DNA of 64,000 nucleotides from NCBI RefSeq assembly GCF_029222925.1, contig NZ_JARHUI010000006.1, forward strand, positions 248,001 through 312,000. Reading direction: 5' to 3'. This DNA is from Algoriphagus sp. CAU 1675. Lineage in GTDB: Bacteria > Bacteroidota > Bacteroidia > Cytophagales > Cyclobacteriaceae. Each line of letters begins with the position of its first letter. The first letter of the stretch is position 1. This document shows, in pieces, positions 44,255 through 54,361 of the stretch. Position numbers and translations under genes: made by a program. The notes under the pieces were generated by a model. The model was not told where the DNA came from. It saw only the letters and a program-made list of their open reading frames with translations, and ran no database searches.

Positions 44255-47200
44255 TTGAAAATACGCGTAATTTTTATTTCCTGTTTTTTATTGCTCCTTA
44301 GCCTCACTAGCTTACAGGCACAGGAGAAATGCCGTTGGGTAAGAGCGGATTTTTTTAAGGAGAATAGAGAACTCGATTCCCTTTCTGTGATTGAAGAAAG
44401 TATCCGGGTAAAGGATCAAGCAGGAAAAACTTACTCTTATGAATTCAACCTGAACGGGAATACACTTAGAATTTTGGATCAGGGGGAAAAAATGCCTGAT
44501 TCATTGCAGGTATGCTATCGGACATTTGGGATCCGGTTTGACAAGAGTATTTCCAGAAGGACTCTTGTTGAGAATTATGATTCTACTGCCCGGTTTAGGG
44601 ACAACAGACTTGTTGAAACTCCCTCCTTTGATTACAGGGAAGAATTGTTTCCATCGACCAATCTGTATAAATCTGGAAGTCTGACTAGGGGGGTATCTTT
44701 TGGGAATACCCAAAATGTCTTTGTCAACTCGGCACTCAACCTTCAGTTGGAGGGAGAAATAGCCGAAAATCTTAATATTCGGGCAAGTATCACCGACCAG
44801 AATGTGCCCTTTCAACCGGAAGGGAACACCCAACAGATTCAGGATTTTGACAATGTGTTGATCGAACTTTATAATGATGATTTCAAGCTGGCAGCTGGGG
44901 ATATAGTCTTGCAGCAAAGGCAGTCGGAATTTTTGCGCTATTACAAGAATGTCCAAGGGCTTCAAATTACTTCCAATTACAAGATGAAAGGTAATTGGAG
45001 TGCCAGTTCCCAGGGATTTGCTTCGGTGGCAAAAGGAAAATTCGCATCCATTCAGGTTCCCATACTTGAGGGAGTTTTAGGGCCTTACAGACTGAGTGGT
45101 CCTAATAATGAACGGTTTGTAATCATTATGGCAAATTCAGAACGTGTGTTTTTGGATGGAAAACTTCTTCAAAGGGGCTTCAATGCAGACTATGTGATTG
45201 ATTACAATCAGGCTGAGATCACCTTTACTCCCAAGGTGCTCATTACCCAATATTCCCGTGTCCGTGTTGATTTTGAGTATGCCGAGCGAAACTATTCCCG
45301 GTCTATTTTGGGAGCAAATCATTTGCAAAGCAATGGGAAAGTAGATGTCTATTTGAATTTTTATCAAGAAAAGGATAACAGGAACCGCCCTTTGTTTACT
45401 GATTTTACCCAAGAAGAATTGGCCTTGCTTGCCTCAGTTGGAGATCAAGTCGATAATGCCAGAATTCCCAGAATTGATAGCGTTGCCTATGATCCCAATA
45501 GAATTCTTTATAAAAGGGTTACCGAGATGGATTCCCAAGGCAATTCTGTCGTCTATTACGAATATTCCACTGATCCCGAAAGAGCACACTTTGCACTTTC
45601 ATTTACTCAAGTTGGGGCAGGTCAGGGAGATTATAGAAGGTTGAACCAGCTTTCCAACGGAACAGTCTATGAATATGTCCCCAGGGTGGATGGACAAGCA
45701 CAGGGGGATTATTCGATTTTGACCCGCTTGCCTACTCCTGATAGCAAAAGAATGCTCACGGCAGGAACAAGGGTAAAGTTGGGGGAGTATGAAAAAGTAT
45801 ATACAGAATTTGCCCTTTCCTCCAAGGATCAAAATCTCTTTTCAGAAATCGGAGATGAAAACAACGAGGGGTTTGGTTGGAAAATAGGTCTTCAATCTGA
45901 AAAAAGGGCTGTTGGCTTTTTGGAAGGCTATGAGTTTAAAGGCTTGACTGAGTTCGAATTTAATTCCACCAATTTCAATTTTATAGACCGCTTCCGGTAC
46001 ATAGAGTTTGACCGGGATTGGGGATTGACAGCCCAGGAATTGGGGCAGGCTGCGGCAGAGCGATTTTTTAAAGCCGGCTTGGGTATGGAAAAGGATGAAA
46101 AAAACCGCTTGGATTATCAACTGTATTTAAGAAATCGGGCGGAAGTTTTGGACGGGGCGCAGCATACTGCCAACTGGAATGTGGAGCTTGGAAAAAGATG
46201 GAGGGTTCGACAGCAGTTTTTCCGAATGAACAGTGGGCGCGATTCTCTAGACTCGGATTGGACCCGGTATTTGGGCAATCTTTCCTTTCAATCCAAAATT
46301 CTGGTTCCCGGTTACCAGTTTTCATTGGATAGGAATATCCTAAAAAGGGCAAGGACCGACTCAGTCATCAGTACAGCTATGAATTTTCAGGAGCATTTAG
46401 TGTTTCTCCAAAGTAATGACACACTTGGGTTGAAATTTAGAGCAGATGCGGCTTGGAGAGAGGATAAGGCTCCTTATGATGGAAAGTTGGAAAATGACAC
46501 GAGAGCATTTACTTCAAATTTCACTTTTCAAAAGAGGTGGAGTCAACACAGTTTAACCAGCACTTTTACTTATCGTGAAATGGAATATATCATGCGGGAT
46601 TTGCCCAACGAGTTGACGGTCATGGGAAAGTTGGATTATTCGGGAACTTTGGGGAAAAATCTCATCCGAAATGAATTAAGCTATGCCATTGGGAACGGGA
46701 GGGAGCTCCGGCGGGAATTTGTTTTTTTACCTGCCCCAAACGGAGATGGTACCCATACTTGGAGGGATGATAATGAGGATGGTATTCAACAACTGAACGA
46801 ATTTTATCTTGCAATCAATCCAGAGGAGAAGCAATACATCAAGATTTTTGTTCCTACTGATACCTACATTCAAGCTTACAGTTCCTTGCTGAATTACCGG
46901 ATTCAGGCACAACTTCCAGAGACTTGGAGAGAGTCGGGAGGGCTGAAGGCATTTCTGTCCAAATTTTCAAACACCAGCAGTTTGAGTGTGGAGAAAAAAG
47001 TGACTTCGGAGGATTTCAAAGACAGAATCAATCCCTTCGTAAGCGGGATTAGTAGGGACGATATTCTTTCGGTAAGACAGGTGATCCGAAGTAGCTTTTT
47101 CTTCAACCGGGCATCAGCAAATTATGGATTTGACCTTTCTCTTTTTGATTCCCAGTTGAAGCAGTTGCTGTCGGGAGGTTTTGAAGACTTGATCCAAAAA

Positions 47201-47725
47201 GATTGGAAATTGAACGCTCGATATAACTTCAGTTCTCAAACTACCTTGAGAATTCTGGCGGGAACCGGTGAACGGGAGTCCGCCTCTGATTTTTTCGAAA
47301 ACAGGAATTATACCATTCAGCAGAGTTCCCTGGGACCTGAATTTGCTTGGCAACCCAGTCCTTTTTTTAGAACCACAGCAACCTACTCTTTTACAGGTAA
47401 GGAAAATATAGCTAATGAAGAATTTAAAGAGTTGGCAAGTATCCATCAGGTTGGAATAGAGATACGCTATGCCAAGGCAATCCGAACAACGCTTAACGGG
47501 AACGTGAAATGGATCCAGATTGATTACAATGGAAAGAGCAATTCTCCAGTAGGTTACGAAATGCTCCAGGCACTAACTCCCGGAAGTAATGTCACATGGA
47601 CTGTGAATTGGCTGCAAAAGATCGGAGAAGGACTTCAGTTGAATTTGGTATACGAAGGAAGGAATTCCCAAGGATTGGATAGAATAGTACATATCGGAAG
47701 GATGCAGGTTTCAGCACCGTTTTGA
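44255..47725 (+). CDS. Large uncharacterised outer-membrane protein
   Basis: With TTG 44255 as start (behind AAGAGGGA) the product is about 1156 residues and has a clean signal peptide (MKIRVIFISCFLLLLSLTSLQAQ). The rest has many alternating aromatic strands and repeated barrel-like segments, and conserved-looking pieces such as SLTRGVSFGNTQNVFVNS and VDFEYAERNYSRSILGA. No TonB box, plug or carboxypeptidase-like domain is seen. The length and strand pattern suggest an outer-membrane barrel, and it might be related to cell-surface assembly proteins. That is inference only. It follows the NtrY-like kinase by about 40 nt. Confidence 0.7.
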   Translation: MKIRVIFISCFLLLLSLTSLQAQEKCRWVRADFFKENRELDSLSVIEESIRVKDQAGKTYSYEFNLNGNTLRILDQGEKMPDSLQVCYRTFGIRFDKSISRRTLVENYDSTARFRDNRLVETPSFDYREELFPSTNLYKSGSLTRGVSFGNTQNVFVNSALNLQLEGEIAENLNIRASITDQNVPFQPEGNTQQIQDFDNVLIELYNDDFKLAAGDIVLQQRQSEFLRYYKNVQGLQITSNYKMKGNWSASSQGFASVAKGKFASIQVPILEGVLGPYRLSGPNNERFVIIMANSERVFLDGKLLQRGFNADYVIDYNQAEITFTPKVLITQYSRVRVDFEYAERNYSRSILGANHLQSNGKVDVYLNFYQEKDNRNRPLFTDFTQEELALLASVGDQVDNARIPRIDSVAYDPNRILYKRVTEMDSQGNSVVYYEYSTDPERAHFALSFTQVGAGQGDYRRLNQLSNGTVYEYVPRVDGQAQGDYSILTRLPTPDSKRMLTAGTRVKLGEYEKVYTEFALSSKDQNLFSEIGDENNEGFGWKIGLQSEKRAVGFLEGYEFKGLTEFEFNSTNFNFIDRFRYIEFDRDWGLTAQELGQAAAERFFKAGLGMEKDEKNRLDYQLYLRNRAEVLDGAQHTANWNVELGKRWRVRQQFFRMNSGRDSLDSDWTRYLGNLSFQSKILVPGYQFSLDRNILKRARTDSVISTAMNFQEHLVFLQSNDTLGLKFRADAAWREDKAPYDGKLENDTRAFTSNFTFQKRWSQHSLTSTFTYREMEYIMRDLPNELTVMGKLDYSGTLGKNLIRNELSYAIGNGRELRREFVFLPAPNGDGTHTWRDDNEDGIQQLNEFYLAINPEEKQYIKIFVPTDTYIQAYSSLLNYRIQAQLPETWRESGGLKAFLSKFSNTSSLSVEKKVTSEDFKDRINPFVSGISRDDILSVRQVIRSSFFFNRASANYGFDLSLFDSQLKQLLSGGFEDLIQKDWKLNARYNFSSQTTLRILAGTGERESASDFFENRNYTIQQSSLGPEFAWQPSPFFRTTATYSFTGKENIANEEFKELASIHQVGIEIRYAKAIRTTLNGNVKWIQIDYNGKSNSPVGYEMLQALTPGSNVTWTVNWLQKIGEGLQLNLVYEGRNSQGLDRIVHIGRMQVSAPF

Positions 47726-47735
47726 TAAAAAAATG

Positions 47736-47743
47736 TAACTTTG
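47736..47743 (+). promoter_or_regulatory. Bacteroidota -7 element before the SDR gene
   Basis: TAACTTTG matches TAnnTTTG and lies 47 nt before the start codon. The -33 box is not evident. Confidence 0.5.
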
Positions 47744-47789
47744 TCCAAGCTAGATAGTTGTCATACTAACTATTAAAACACGAACAAAA

Positions 47790-48494
47790 ATGCGGAAATG
47801 CATCCTTGTCTCAGGAGGGACAAAAGGAATTGGAAGAGCTATAATTAAGCGCTTTGCCAAGGAAGGGTTTGATATTGCGACCTGCTCCAGAAATGGAGAG
47901 GAACTTCAAGAACTGAAGGCAGAATTGGAGGCTCATTATCCGGGTATTCAGGTATTGGCTGAAGTTGCTGACCTATCCAAAAAAGAGGAGGTTTATGCTT
48001 TTGCCGAAAAAGTAAAGGGCTTTTCCAACCCAGATGTATTGGTGAACAATACCGGCATTTTTCTTCCAGGAGCTATACACGATGAGCCCGAGGGAAACTT
48101 TGAGTTTATCATGCATACCAATTTGTTTTCTGCCTATTATTTGTCCCGTTGTTTTGTCAAAGAAATGATCCAACGGAAATCCGGGCATATCTTTAGTATG
48201 GGATCTGTTGCAGGTACAAAAGCGTATCCAAACGGAGGTAGCTATGCAATTTCAAAGTGGGCTATGTTGGGGATGACCAAATGCCTGCGAGAGGAACTGA
48301 AGCCTCATGGAGTCAAAGTCACATCTATTTTGGCGGGAGCTACCTTCACGGCAAGCTGGGAGGGTATAGATCTGCCTGAAGAGCGATTTATGCGTGCAGA
48401 TGACGTGGCAGAATCTGTTTGGGCTGCTTATAACCTTTCCCCCCAATCTGTTGTTGAAGAATTAATTGTCCGTCCCCAATTAGGAGATATTTAA
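47790..48494 (+). CDS. Short-chain dehydrogenase/reductase
   Basis: The 234-residue protein is of classical SDR type. It has the cofactor motif SGGTKGIGRAI, NNTG at about residue 87, the catalytic Ser in FSMGSVAG and the YAISK pair. The Arg-Asn in CSRNGEE suggests NADP preference. It reduces or oxidises an unknown carbonyl or alcohol. The ispG gene starts four bases after its stop, so the two are co-transcribed, but a direct link in the pathway is not shown. Confidence 0.92.
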   Translation: MRKCILVSGGTKGIGRAIIKRFAKEGFDIATCSRNGEELQELKAELEAHYPGIQVLAEVADLSKKEEVYAFAEKVKGFSNPDVLVNNTGIFLPGAIHDEPEGNFEFIMHTNLFSAYYLSRCFVKEMIQRKSGHIFSMGSVAGTKAYPNGGSYAISKWAMLGMTKCLREELKPHGVKVTSILAGATFTASWEGIDLPEERFMRADDVAESVWAAYNLSPQSVVEELIVRPQLGDI

Positions 48495-48498
48495 GTTC

Positions 48499-50481
48499 AT
48501 GGAGCCAATAATCAAATCAGCTGACTCTTTTTATTGCGATAGCCTTACGCGTTATTCCCGCCGAAAAACCATTCCCGTGAAAGTGGGAGATGTCATTATT
48601 GGAGGGGATAATCCAATTGTGGTTCAATCTATGACTACGGTTGACACTATGGATACCATGGGGTCTGTAGAGCAGTGCATCCGAATGATCAATAGCGGAT
48701 GTGAGCTGATACGTATTACGGCTCCAAGTATAAAAGAGGCGGAAAACCTAAGAAACATCAAGGCTGAGCTCCGAAAAAGAGGGTATAATACGCCCTTGGT
48801 GGCAGATATTCACTTTACTCCCAATGCGGCCGAAATCGCAGCGGGAATTGTGGAAAAGGTTCGTATCAATCCCGGGAATTATGCCGATAAGAAAAAGTTC
48901 GAGGTAATTGAGTACACGGACCAAAGCTATCAGGAGGAACTCGAACGGATCCGAGAGCGCTTTCTTCCCTTGGTGAAAATCTGCAAGGAGAATGGTACTG
49001 CCATGCGTATTGGGACCAACCACGGTTCGCTTTCTGACAGGATCATGAGCCGCTATGGGGACACACCCCTTGGAATGGTAGAATCTGCCTTGGAATTTTT
49101 GAGGATTTGTGAAGCTGAGAACTTCCACGACATCGTGATTTCGATGAAGTCCTCCAATACACAAGTGATGGTTCAGGCTTATAGGTTGTTGGTTCAAAAA
49201 CTAGATGAAGGAGGATTCAAGCCTTATCCTCTTCATTTGGGAGTCACAGAAGCCGGTGAGGCAGAAGACGGTAGAATCAAATCTGCTGTTGGGATCGGGA
49301 CACTATTGGAAGATGGATTAGGAGATACAGTTAGGGTATCACTGACAGAAGATCCAGAGTTTGAAGCACCTGTTGCCAAGGCATTGATTGATCGCTATCT
49401 CCACAGGGCTGGCCATGAGTCCATACCTGAAATCTCCAATTACCCGATTAATCCCTTTGAGTACAGCAAAAGGCCAGCGGCAGAAGTATATAATTTCGGA
49501 GATCACAATGTGCCCCGAGTGATTACGGATATTTCCAGAATCCAACAAATATCGGAGAAGGAAATGAAAGCGGTAGGGCATTTCTATTTGCCAGAGCTGG
49601 ATAAATGGAAAATGAATGACCAGGGATGTGATTTTGTTTATTCTGGGTCAAACCCTATTCCTTTCATGCTTCCCAATGGTATGAAGGAAATCCAAGACTC
49701 TGAAATCTGGAGACAGGCCCCAGATCAGTTGAATAAGTTCCCTCTGTTTACACTTTCGGATTACAAAGAAGCCAATAAGCTTCATTCTGAATTGAATTTT
49801 TTAGAGATTTTCGATACTGAAATTGAGCAAGCTATTCCTTTGGTGAAGGATAGAAAAGATACCGTGCTGATCTTAAAAACAGCCAATCAACATGCAATGC
49901 CGGCTGTCAGAAGATCATTCGTGAGATTGTTGGAATCAGACTGTATCATCCCGGTTGTGGTGAAGGTGAGTTATCCTGATCAATCGGAAGACCTGACTAT
50001 GCTCTATGCCGCAACGGACGTTGGAGGATTGTTGGTTGATGGTTTGGGAGACGGAATCTTTATTTCCCTCGAGAAGGAGGGAGAGCACAGCCGCGCCGAG
50101 CTTTTGGATCAAATCAAACTGCATAATTCCGTTTCCTTTGGAGTCTTGCAAGCCGCTCGCACCCGAATGTCTAAAACAGAGTATATATCCTGTCCTTCCT
50201 GTGGAAGAACCCTGTTTGATCTTCAGGAAACTACTGCTATGATCCGAAAGAGAACCGATCATTTGAAAGGAGTTAAAATCGGTATAATGGGCTGTATTGT
50301 TAATGGCCCTGGAGAAATGGCAGATGCGGATTATGGATATGTGGGTTCAGGAAAGGGTAAGATTACCTTGTATAAAGGAAAAGAGGTTATGAAAAGATCG
50401 GTCCCTTCAGAAAAAGCGGTTGATGAGCTGATCAATATCATCAGGGAAGACGGAATGTGGATCGAACCGGAAACCATTTGA
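48499..50481 (+). CDS. ispG: 4-hydroxy-3-methylbut-2-en-1-yl diphosphate synthase (IspG), long form
   Basis: The 660-residue enzyme of the MEP isoprenoid pathway converts MEcPP to HMBPP with a [4Fe-4S] cluster. The N-terminal TIM barrel includes VQSMTTVDTMD and VADIHFTPNAAEIAA. A central insert of roughly 250 residues (about 310-560) is the feature of the long type found in Bacteroidota, Chlamydiae and plants. The C-terminal domain carries CPSCGRTLFDLQ and GIMGCIVNGPGEM, with the cluster cysteines. It follows the SDR gene in an operon. Confidence 0.96.
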   Translation: MEPIIKSADSFYCDSLTRYSRRKTIPVKVGDVIIGGDNPIVVQSMTTVDTMDTMGSVEQCIRMINSGCELIRITAPSIKEAENLRNIKAELRKRGYNTPLVADIHFTPNAAEIAAGIVEKVRINPGNYADKKKFEVIEYTDQSYQEELERIRERFLPLVKICKENGTAMRIGTNHGSLSDRIMSRYGDTPLGMVESALEFLRICEAENFHDIVISMKSSNTQVMVQAYRLLVQKLDEGGFKPYPLHLGVTEAGEAEDGRIKSAVGIGTLLEDGLGDTVRVSLTEDPEFEAPVAKALIDRYLHRAGHESIPEISNYPINPFEYSKRPAAEVYNFGDHNVPRVITDISRIQQISEKEMKAVGHFYLPELDKWKMNDQGCDFVYSGSNPIPFMLPNGMKEIQDSEIWRQAPDQLNKFPLFTLSDYKEANKLHSELNFLEIFDTEIEQAIPLVKDRKDTVLILKTANQHAMPAVRRSFVRLLESDCIIPVVVKVSYPDQSEDLTMLYAATDVGGLLVDGLGDGIFISLEKEGEHSRAELLDQIKLHNSVSFGVLQAARTRMSKTEYISCPSCGRTLFDLQETTAMIRKRTDHLKGVKIGIMGCIVNGPGEMADADYGYVGSGKGKITLYKGKEVMKRSVPSEKAVDELINIIREDGMWIEPETI

Positions 50482-50564
50482 TTAAATTCAATGAATAGGA
50501 GGAATTGGATTAAGGTGGTAAACTTATTTTCCTGAGTCTCTGTTCTAAAGCAAATTCAGATACT

Positions 50565-50759
50565 ATGGCATCAGAAAATAAATTAAAGGAATTCTTCAAA
50601 CTCGGTGAGGTTGGTGGATATTTCATCCGGGTATTTCAAAAGCCCGACCCAAATAAAAAGACAAATCTCAATCTTAGGATGATGCATGGAATCAATAAGA
50701 TTTCCATCATTGTTTTTCTACTAGCCCTGATCATTTGGACGGTCAAACGCTTGATCTAA
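50565..50759 (+). CDS. Small membrane protein (DUF6728-like)
   Basis: This 64-residue protein has a charged front half (MASENKLKEFFKLGEVGGYF), the Lys/Asn-rich KPDPNKKTNLNLRMMHG segment and a C-terminal membrane helix (residues 46-61). I believe it belongs to a short Bacteroidota family of unknown function (DUF6728), but that is from memory. It stands alone between ispG and a terminator. Confidence 0.75.
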   Translation: MASENKLKEFFKLGEVGGYFIRVFQKPDPNKKTNLNLRMMHGINKISIIVFLLALIIWTVKRLI

Positions 50760-50776
50760 TAGTTCCTATTTAAACT

Positions 50777-50823
50777 AAAGAGCCTGCTTCTGGTTTCCAT
50801 GCCGTAAGCAGGCTTTATTTTTT
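50777..50823 (+). terminator. Terminator after the small membrane protein gene
   Basis: AGCCTGCTT and AAGCAGGCT arms with a 16-nt loop are followed by TTATTTTTT. Confidence 0.75.
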
Positions 50824-50911
50824 AGCTCCCCTTTTTCATAAAAAGTATAGGAATTGATTTTTATCCGGTATTTTAAGTGTTAAAATTTCACTTAAAACCT
50901 AAAATCAACCT

Positions 50912-51649
50912 ATGAAGAAATTATTTAACCTTCTTGTTGCTTTAATTCTTGCTCTTCCCTCTTTGGGCCAGCAACAGTCTACCTATTTCGAAATGCGGAC
51001 CTATACCGCTCACGAAGGGAAAATGCCAGACCTGATCAAACGATTTCAGAATCATACTGCGGGCATATTTGAAAGAATTGGGATGGAAAATGTAGGCTAT
51101 TTTCTGCCAGTGGATGAGACGGATAATACACTGACCTATATTTTAGGCTATCCAGATCAAGCTTCCAGAGATGCGATGTGGGAGGTGTTTTTGAACGATC
51201 CGGAATGGAAAAAAGTATACCAGGAGTCTATCAAGGACGGAAATTTGGTAAAAAGCATCGAGGAGGTCTTTATGACTTTGGCTCCGGGCCTGAATAATAG
51301 ACCGAAGCCCTCTCCAAGCGGCGTTTTTCAACTCCGTGTTTATCATTGCTTTGAGGGTAGGGTTGATAATTTGGTAGCGAGGTTTAGAGACCATACTCAG
51401 GCACTTTTTGAAAAGCAAGGATTGAGAAATTATCCATATTTTCTGACGGTTGAGAAGGATGGAGCCCAATCAAAATTGGTTTATTTACTGGGAGCCGAAA
51501 ACCAAGCGGAGTTTGAGGAAGCATTCCAGGCATTCATCAAAGACCCAGAATGGATCAAAGCTAGAGATGCTTCAGAGGCAGATGGGAAAATCGTTGAAAA
51601 AGTAGATGCCAAATTCCTGAAGACTCTTCCTTTTTCACCTATGAAATGA
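50912..51649 (+). CDS. Secreted NIPSNAP-family protein
   Basis: The 245-residue protein has a signal peptide (ending SLGQ), then two NIPSNAP-type ferredoxin-like domains in tandem, at about residues 24-120 and 138-240. Each has the pattern of an EMRTY/QLRVY strand followed by a helix with F-x-x-H (FQNHTAG and FRDHTQA), and each ends with a PEW-containing helix. The role of exported NIPSNAP proteins is unknown. It is monocistronic. Confidence 0.88.
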   Translation: MKKLFNLLVALILALPSLGQQQSTYFEMRTYTAHEGKMPDLIKRFQNHTAGIFERIGMENVGYFLPVDETDNTLTYILGYPDQASRDAMWEVFLNDPEWKKVYQESIKDGNLVKSIEEVFMTLAPGLNNRPKPSPSGVFQLRVYHCFEGRVDNLVARFRDHTQALFEKQGLRNYPYFLTVEKDGAQSKLVYLLGAENQAEFEEAFQAFIKDPEWIKARDASEADGKIVEKVDAKFLKTLPFSPMK

Positions 51650-51663
51650 GAAAGCATTGCAAG

Positions 51664-51696
51664 AAAAAATCCCGGTTATTTGCCGGGATTTTTCAT
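51664..51696. terminator. Bidirectional terminator between NIPSNAP and ABC-F genes
   Basis: AAAAAATCCCGG and CCGGGATTTTT form a long perfect stem, with A and T runs on both sides. Confidence 0.85.
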
Positions 51697-51725
51697 TTTG
51701 ACCAATTCTAAAAAAAATGGTGGGT

Positions 51726-53357
51726 TTATCTTTCCACTTCTTTTAAGCTTTCCATTTTTTTGTTTCTGAGGAATCCATTGATGTCCTCAAAATGTTCCTT
51801 CACCCGTTTATTGCCAAATTCAAAAACCTTGGTCACCAAACCATCCAGGAAGTCCCGGTCGTGTGAAACCACAATTAAGGTCCCGTCGAAATCTTTCAGC
51901 GCATCCTTGATGATGTCCTTGGTTTTCATGTCCAAGTGGTTGGTAGGTTCGTCAAGGATCAAAAGGTTTACAGGTTCCAATAGTAATTTGATCATAGCGA
52001 GACGGGTTTTTTCTCCTCCGGAAAGGACCTTGACTTTTTTGTTGATGTCATCTCCCTTAAACATGAAGGCTCCCAATAAATCCTTGATTTTAGTTCGGAT
52101 TTCGCCTACTGCGATCTGATCAATTGTTTCAAAAATGCTCAGGCTTTCATCCAGTAGCGAGGCTTGGTTTTGGGCGAAGTAACCAATCATGGCATTGTGT
52201 CCCAATTCACATTTTCCATTGAAGTCAATTTCTCCCATGATAGCCTTGATCATGGTGGATTTGCCTTCCCCGTTCTTTCCTACGAAAGCTACTTTTTGTC
52301 CTTGCTCAATGGTCATGGATGCATCTTTGAAAACCACATGATCTCCGTAAGATTTACTCATCTCATCGACGATCACCGGGTATTTTCCTGATCTAGGAGA
52401 GGGAGGGAATCGGAGTTTTAAAGCGGAGGTATCCACTTCATCCACTTCGACGATTTCCAATTTTTCGAGCATTTTGACACGGGATTGTACCTGGAGAGTT
52501 TTGGAATAGGTCCCTTTGAACCGCTCAATAAACTGGGTGGTTTCGGCGATGAACTTTTGCTGTTCCTCGTATTGCTTCTGCTGCTGTTCCCTGCGCTCTT
52601 TTCGAAGTTCTAGATAATGGGAATACTTTGCCTTATAATCATAGATCCTCCCCATGGTGACCTCAATGGTCCGGGTGGTAATATTGTCCACAAATGCTCG
52701 GTCGTGAGAGATGACCACTACTGCCTTTGCTTTATTCATCAAGAACTCTTCAAGCCATTGGATAGATTCAATATCCAGATGGTTGGTTGGTTCGTCCAAG
52801 AGGATCAAGTCTGGTTTTTGAAGAAGGATTTTGGCCAGCTCGATTCGCATTCTCCAGCCCCCTGAAAATTCAGAAGTGGATCTTTGAAAATCATCCCGTA
52901 CGAAACCCAAGCCCAGAAGAACTTTCTCAACTTCTGCCTCGTAGTTGATTTCCTCAATAGCGTAAAATTTTTCGCTGAGTTCAGAGACCTTTTCGATCAG
53001 TTTGTAATAATCTTCTGATTCGTAATCAGTTCGGACAGTCAGTTCTTCGTTGATCCGTTCAATTTCTTCTTTCATGCCCAGATAGCTGGAAAAGGCCTTG
53101 GCGGTTTCCTCAAATACAGTACAGTCATCTGCAGTCAGCAAATGCTGAGGAAGGTAAGCGACCACATAGCCTTTAGGAGCGGAAACCGCCCCGGAGGTAG
53201 GTTTGCTCTGTCCGGCAATGATTTTGAGCAAGGTGGATTTTCCTGCTCCGTTTTTTCCCATCAAGGCGATTTTGTCATTGTCATTGATGGCAAAGGAAAT
53301 ATTACTGAATAGGGCCGTGCCGCCATGTTGAACGGTCACATTATCAACTGAAATCAT
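51726..53357 (-). CDS. ABC-F family ATPase (ribosome-associated type)
   Basis: The 543-residue protein starts at ATG 53357 and has two ABC domains. The first has GKNGAGKST, SGGWRMRIELAKILL and LLLDEPTNHLD. The second has GKNGEGKST, SGGEKTRLAMIKLLL and LILDEPTNHLD. A charged linker of about 80 residues (rich in RREQQQKQYEEQQKF-type residues) joins them. No membrane domain is present. Such proteins act on the ribosome as translation factors, like EttA/Uup. An upstream in-frame start at 53405 is ruled out because the promoter lies inside that stretch. Confidence 0.94.
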   Translation of the reverse strand: MISVDNVTVQHGGTALFSNISFAINDNDKIALMGKNGAGKSTLLKIIAGQSKPTSGAVSAPKGYVVAYLPQHLLTADDCTVFEETAKAFSSYLGMKEEIERINEELTVRTDYESEDYYKLIEKVSELSEKFYAIEEINYEAEVEKVLLGLGFVRDDFQRSTSEFSGGWRMRIELAKILLQKPDLILLDEPTNHLDIESIQWLEEFLMNKAKAVVVISHDRAFVDNITTRTIEVTMGRIYDYKAKYSHYLELRKERREQQQKQYEEQQKFIAETTQFIERFKGTYSKTLQVQSRVKMLEKLEIVEVDEVDTSALKLRFPPSPRSGKYPVIVDEMSKSYGDHVVFKDASMTIEQGQKVAFVGKNGEGKSTMIKAIMGEIDFNGKCELGHNAMIGYFAQNQASLLDESLSIFETIDQIAVGEIRTKIKDLLGAFMFKGDDINKKVKVLSGGEKTRLAMIKLLLEPVNLLILDEPTNHLDMKTKDIIKDALKDFDGTLIVVSHDRDFLDGLVTKVFEFGNKRVKEHFEDINGFLRNKKMESLKEVER

Positions 53358-53377
53358 GAATTGGTCTTTTGAAGGCG

Positions 53378-53406
53378 CAAAGGTAGGATATCGGATTGGA
53401 ATCAAA
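53378..53406 (-). promoter_or_regulatory. Promoter of the ABC-F gene
   Basis: On the minus strand TACCTTTG (53378-53385) lies 17 nt after a TTTG box (53403-53406). The -33 box overlaps the terminator of sucD. The start point near 53372 would give a very short leader. Confidence 0.6.
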
Positions 53407-53438
53407 AAAGCCGTCCCGAATTTCGGGACGGCTTTTGA
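53403..53438 (-). terminator. Terminator of sucD
   Basis: AAAAGCCGTCCCG and CGGGACGGCTTTT form a 13-bp perfect stem. It lies 18 nt after the sucD stop on the minus strand and is followed by TTTTTGAT on that strand. Confidence 0.85.
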
Positions 53439-53456
53439 AATATATTGAATGGAGAA

Positions 53457-54338
53457 TTAGGCTTCGATACCCAGGGCCTTAGCCATTGTAGCTCCGATTT
53501 CTGCAGGAGATTCTGCGACATGGATGCCATTTTCTCTCATAATTCTCATTTTGGCAGCAGCCGTATCATCTGCACCACCGATGATAGCACCGGCATGACC
53601 CATTCTACGACCGGCAGGAGCAGTTTGTCCTGCAATAAAACCTACAACTGGCTTTTTGTTTCCGGTTTCTTTGATCCAGCGTGCAGCTTCGGCTTCGTAG
53701 TTTCCTCCGATTTCACCGATCATTACAATTGCATCAGTTTCAGGGTCTTCCATTAGCATTTGTACAGCTTGCTTGGTGGATGTTCCGATGATAGGATCTC
53801 CTCCGATACCGATCGCAGTAGACACGCCCAAGCCAGCTTTTGCTACCTGGTCGGCTGCTTCATAAGTCAAGGTTCCGGATTTGGATACGATACCGATTCT
53901 TCCTTTTTTGAAGACAAAGCCAGGCATGATACCCACTTTTGCTTCTCCCGGAGTGATCACCCCTGGGCAGTTTGGTCCGATCAAGATGGCTCCTCTTTCC
54001 TTGATGTAAGGCTTGGCTTTCATCATATCGGCTACAGGGATACCCTCAGTGATAGCAATGATCACTTTAATTCCCGCATCGGCAGCTTCCATTATCGCGT
54101 CAGCTGCAAAAGCAGGTGGTACGAAGATGATTGAAGTGTCTGCACCAGTCTTTTGAACGGCTTCTTCTACAGAATTAAAAACTGGCTTTTCCAGATGAGT
54201 TGATCCCCCTTTTCCTGGAGTTACACCACCCACAACATTGGTTCCATATTCAATCATTTGTTGTGCGTGAAAAGAGCCTTCAGATCCGGTGAAACCCTGT
54301 ACGATCACCTTTGAATTTTTATTGACTAGTACACTCAT
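53457..54338 (-). CDS. sucD: Succinyl-CoA synthetase alpha subunit
   Basis: The 293-residue protein has the CoA-binding Rossmann domain at the N-terminus ([18 protein letters not shown], then GGVTPGKGG). The ligase domain carries the phospho-histidine in [11 protein letters not shown]. It forms succinyl-CoA from succinate, CoA and a nucleoside triphosphate (or the reverse, in the TCA cycle). The length is normal. The beta-subunit gene sucC is not in this window, so the subunits are encoded apart. The start is ATG 54338, supported by the promoter position. Confidence 0.97.
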   Translation of the reverse strand: MSVLVNKNSKVIVQGFTGSEGSFHAQQMIEYGTNVVGGVTPGKGGSTHLEKPVFNSVEEAVQKTGADTSIIFVPPAFAADAIMEAADAGIKVIIAITEGIPVADMMKAKPYIKERGAILIGPNCPGVITPGEAKVGIMPGFVFKKGRIGIVSKSGTLTYEAADQVAKAGLGVSTAIGIGGDPIIGTSTKQAVQMLMEDPETDAIVMIGEIGGNYEAEAARWIKETGNKKPVVGFIAGQTAPAGRRMGHAGAIIGGADDTAAAKMRIMRENGIHVAESPAEIGATMAKALGIEA

Positions 54339-54361
54339 GCTTCGGTTTTTAAAGTTTGCCA

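Noticed and set aside
53358-53405. Longer N-terminus for the ABC-F protein
   Set aside because: The stretch contains the TACCTTTG promoter element and part of the sucD terminator, so it cannot be coding.
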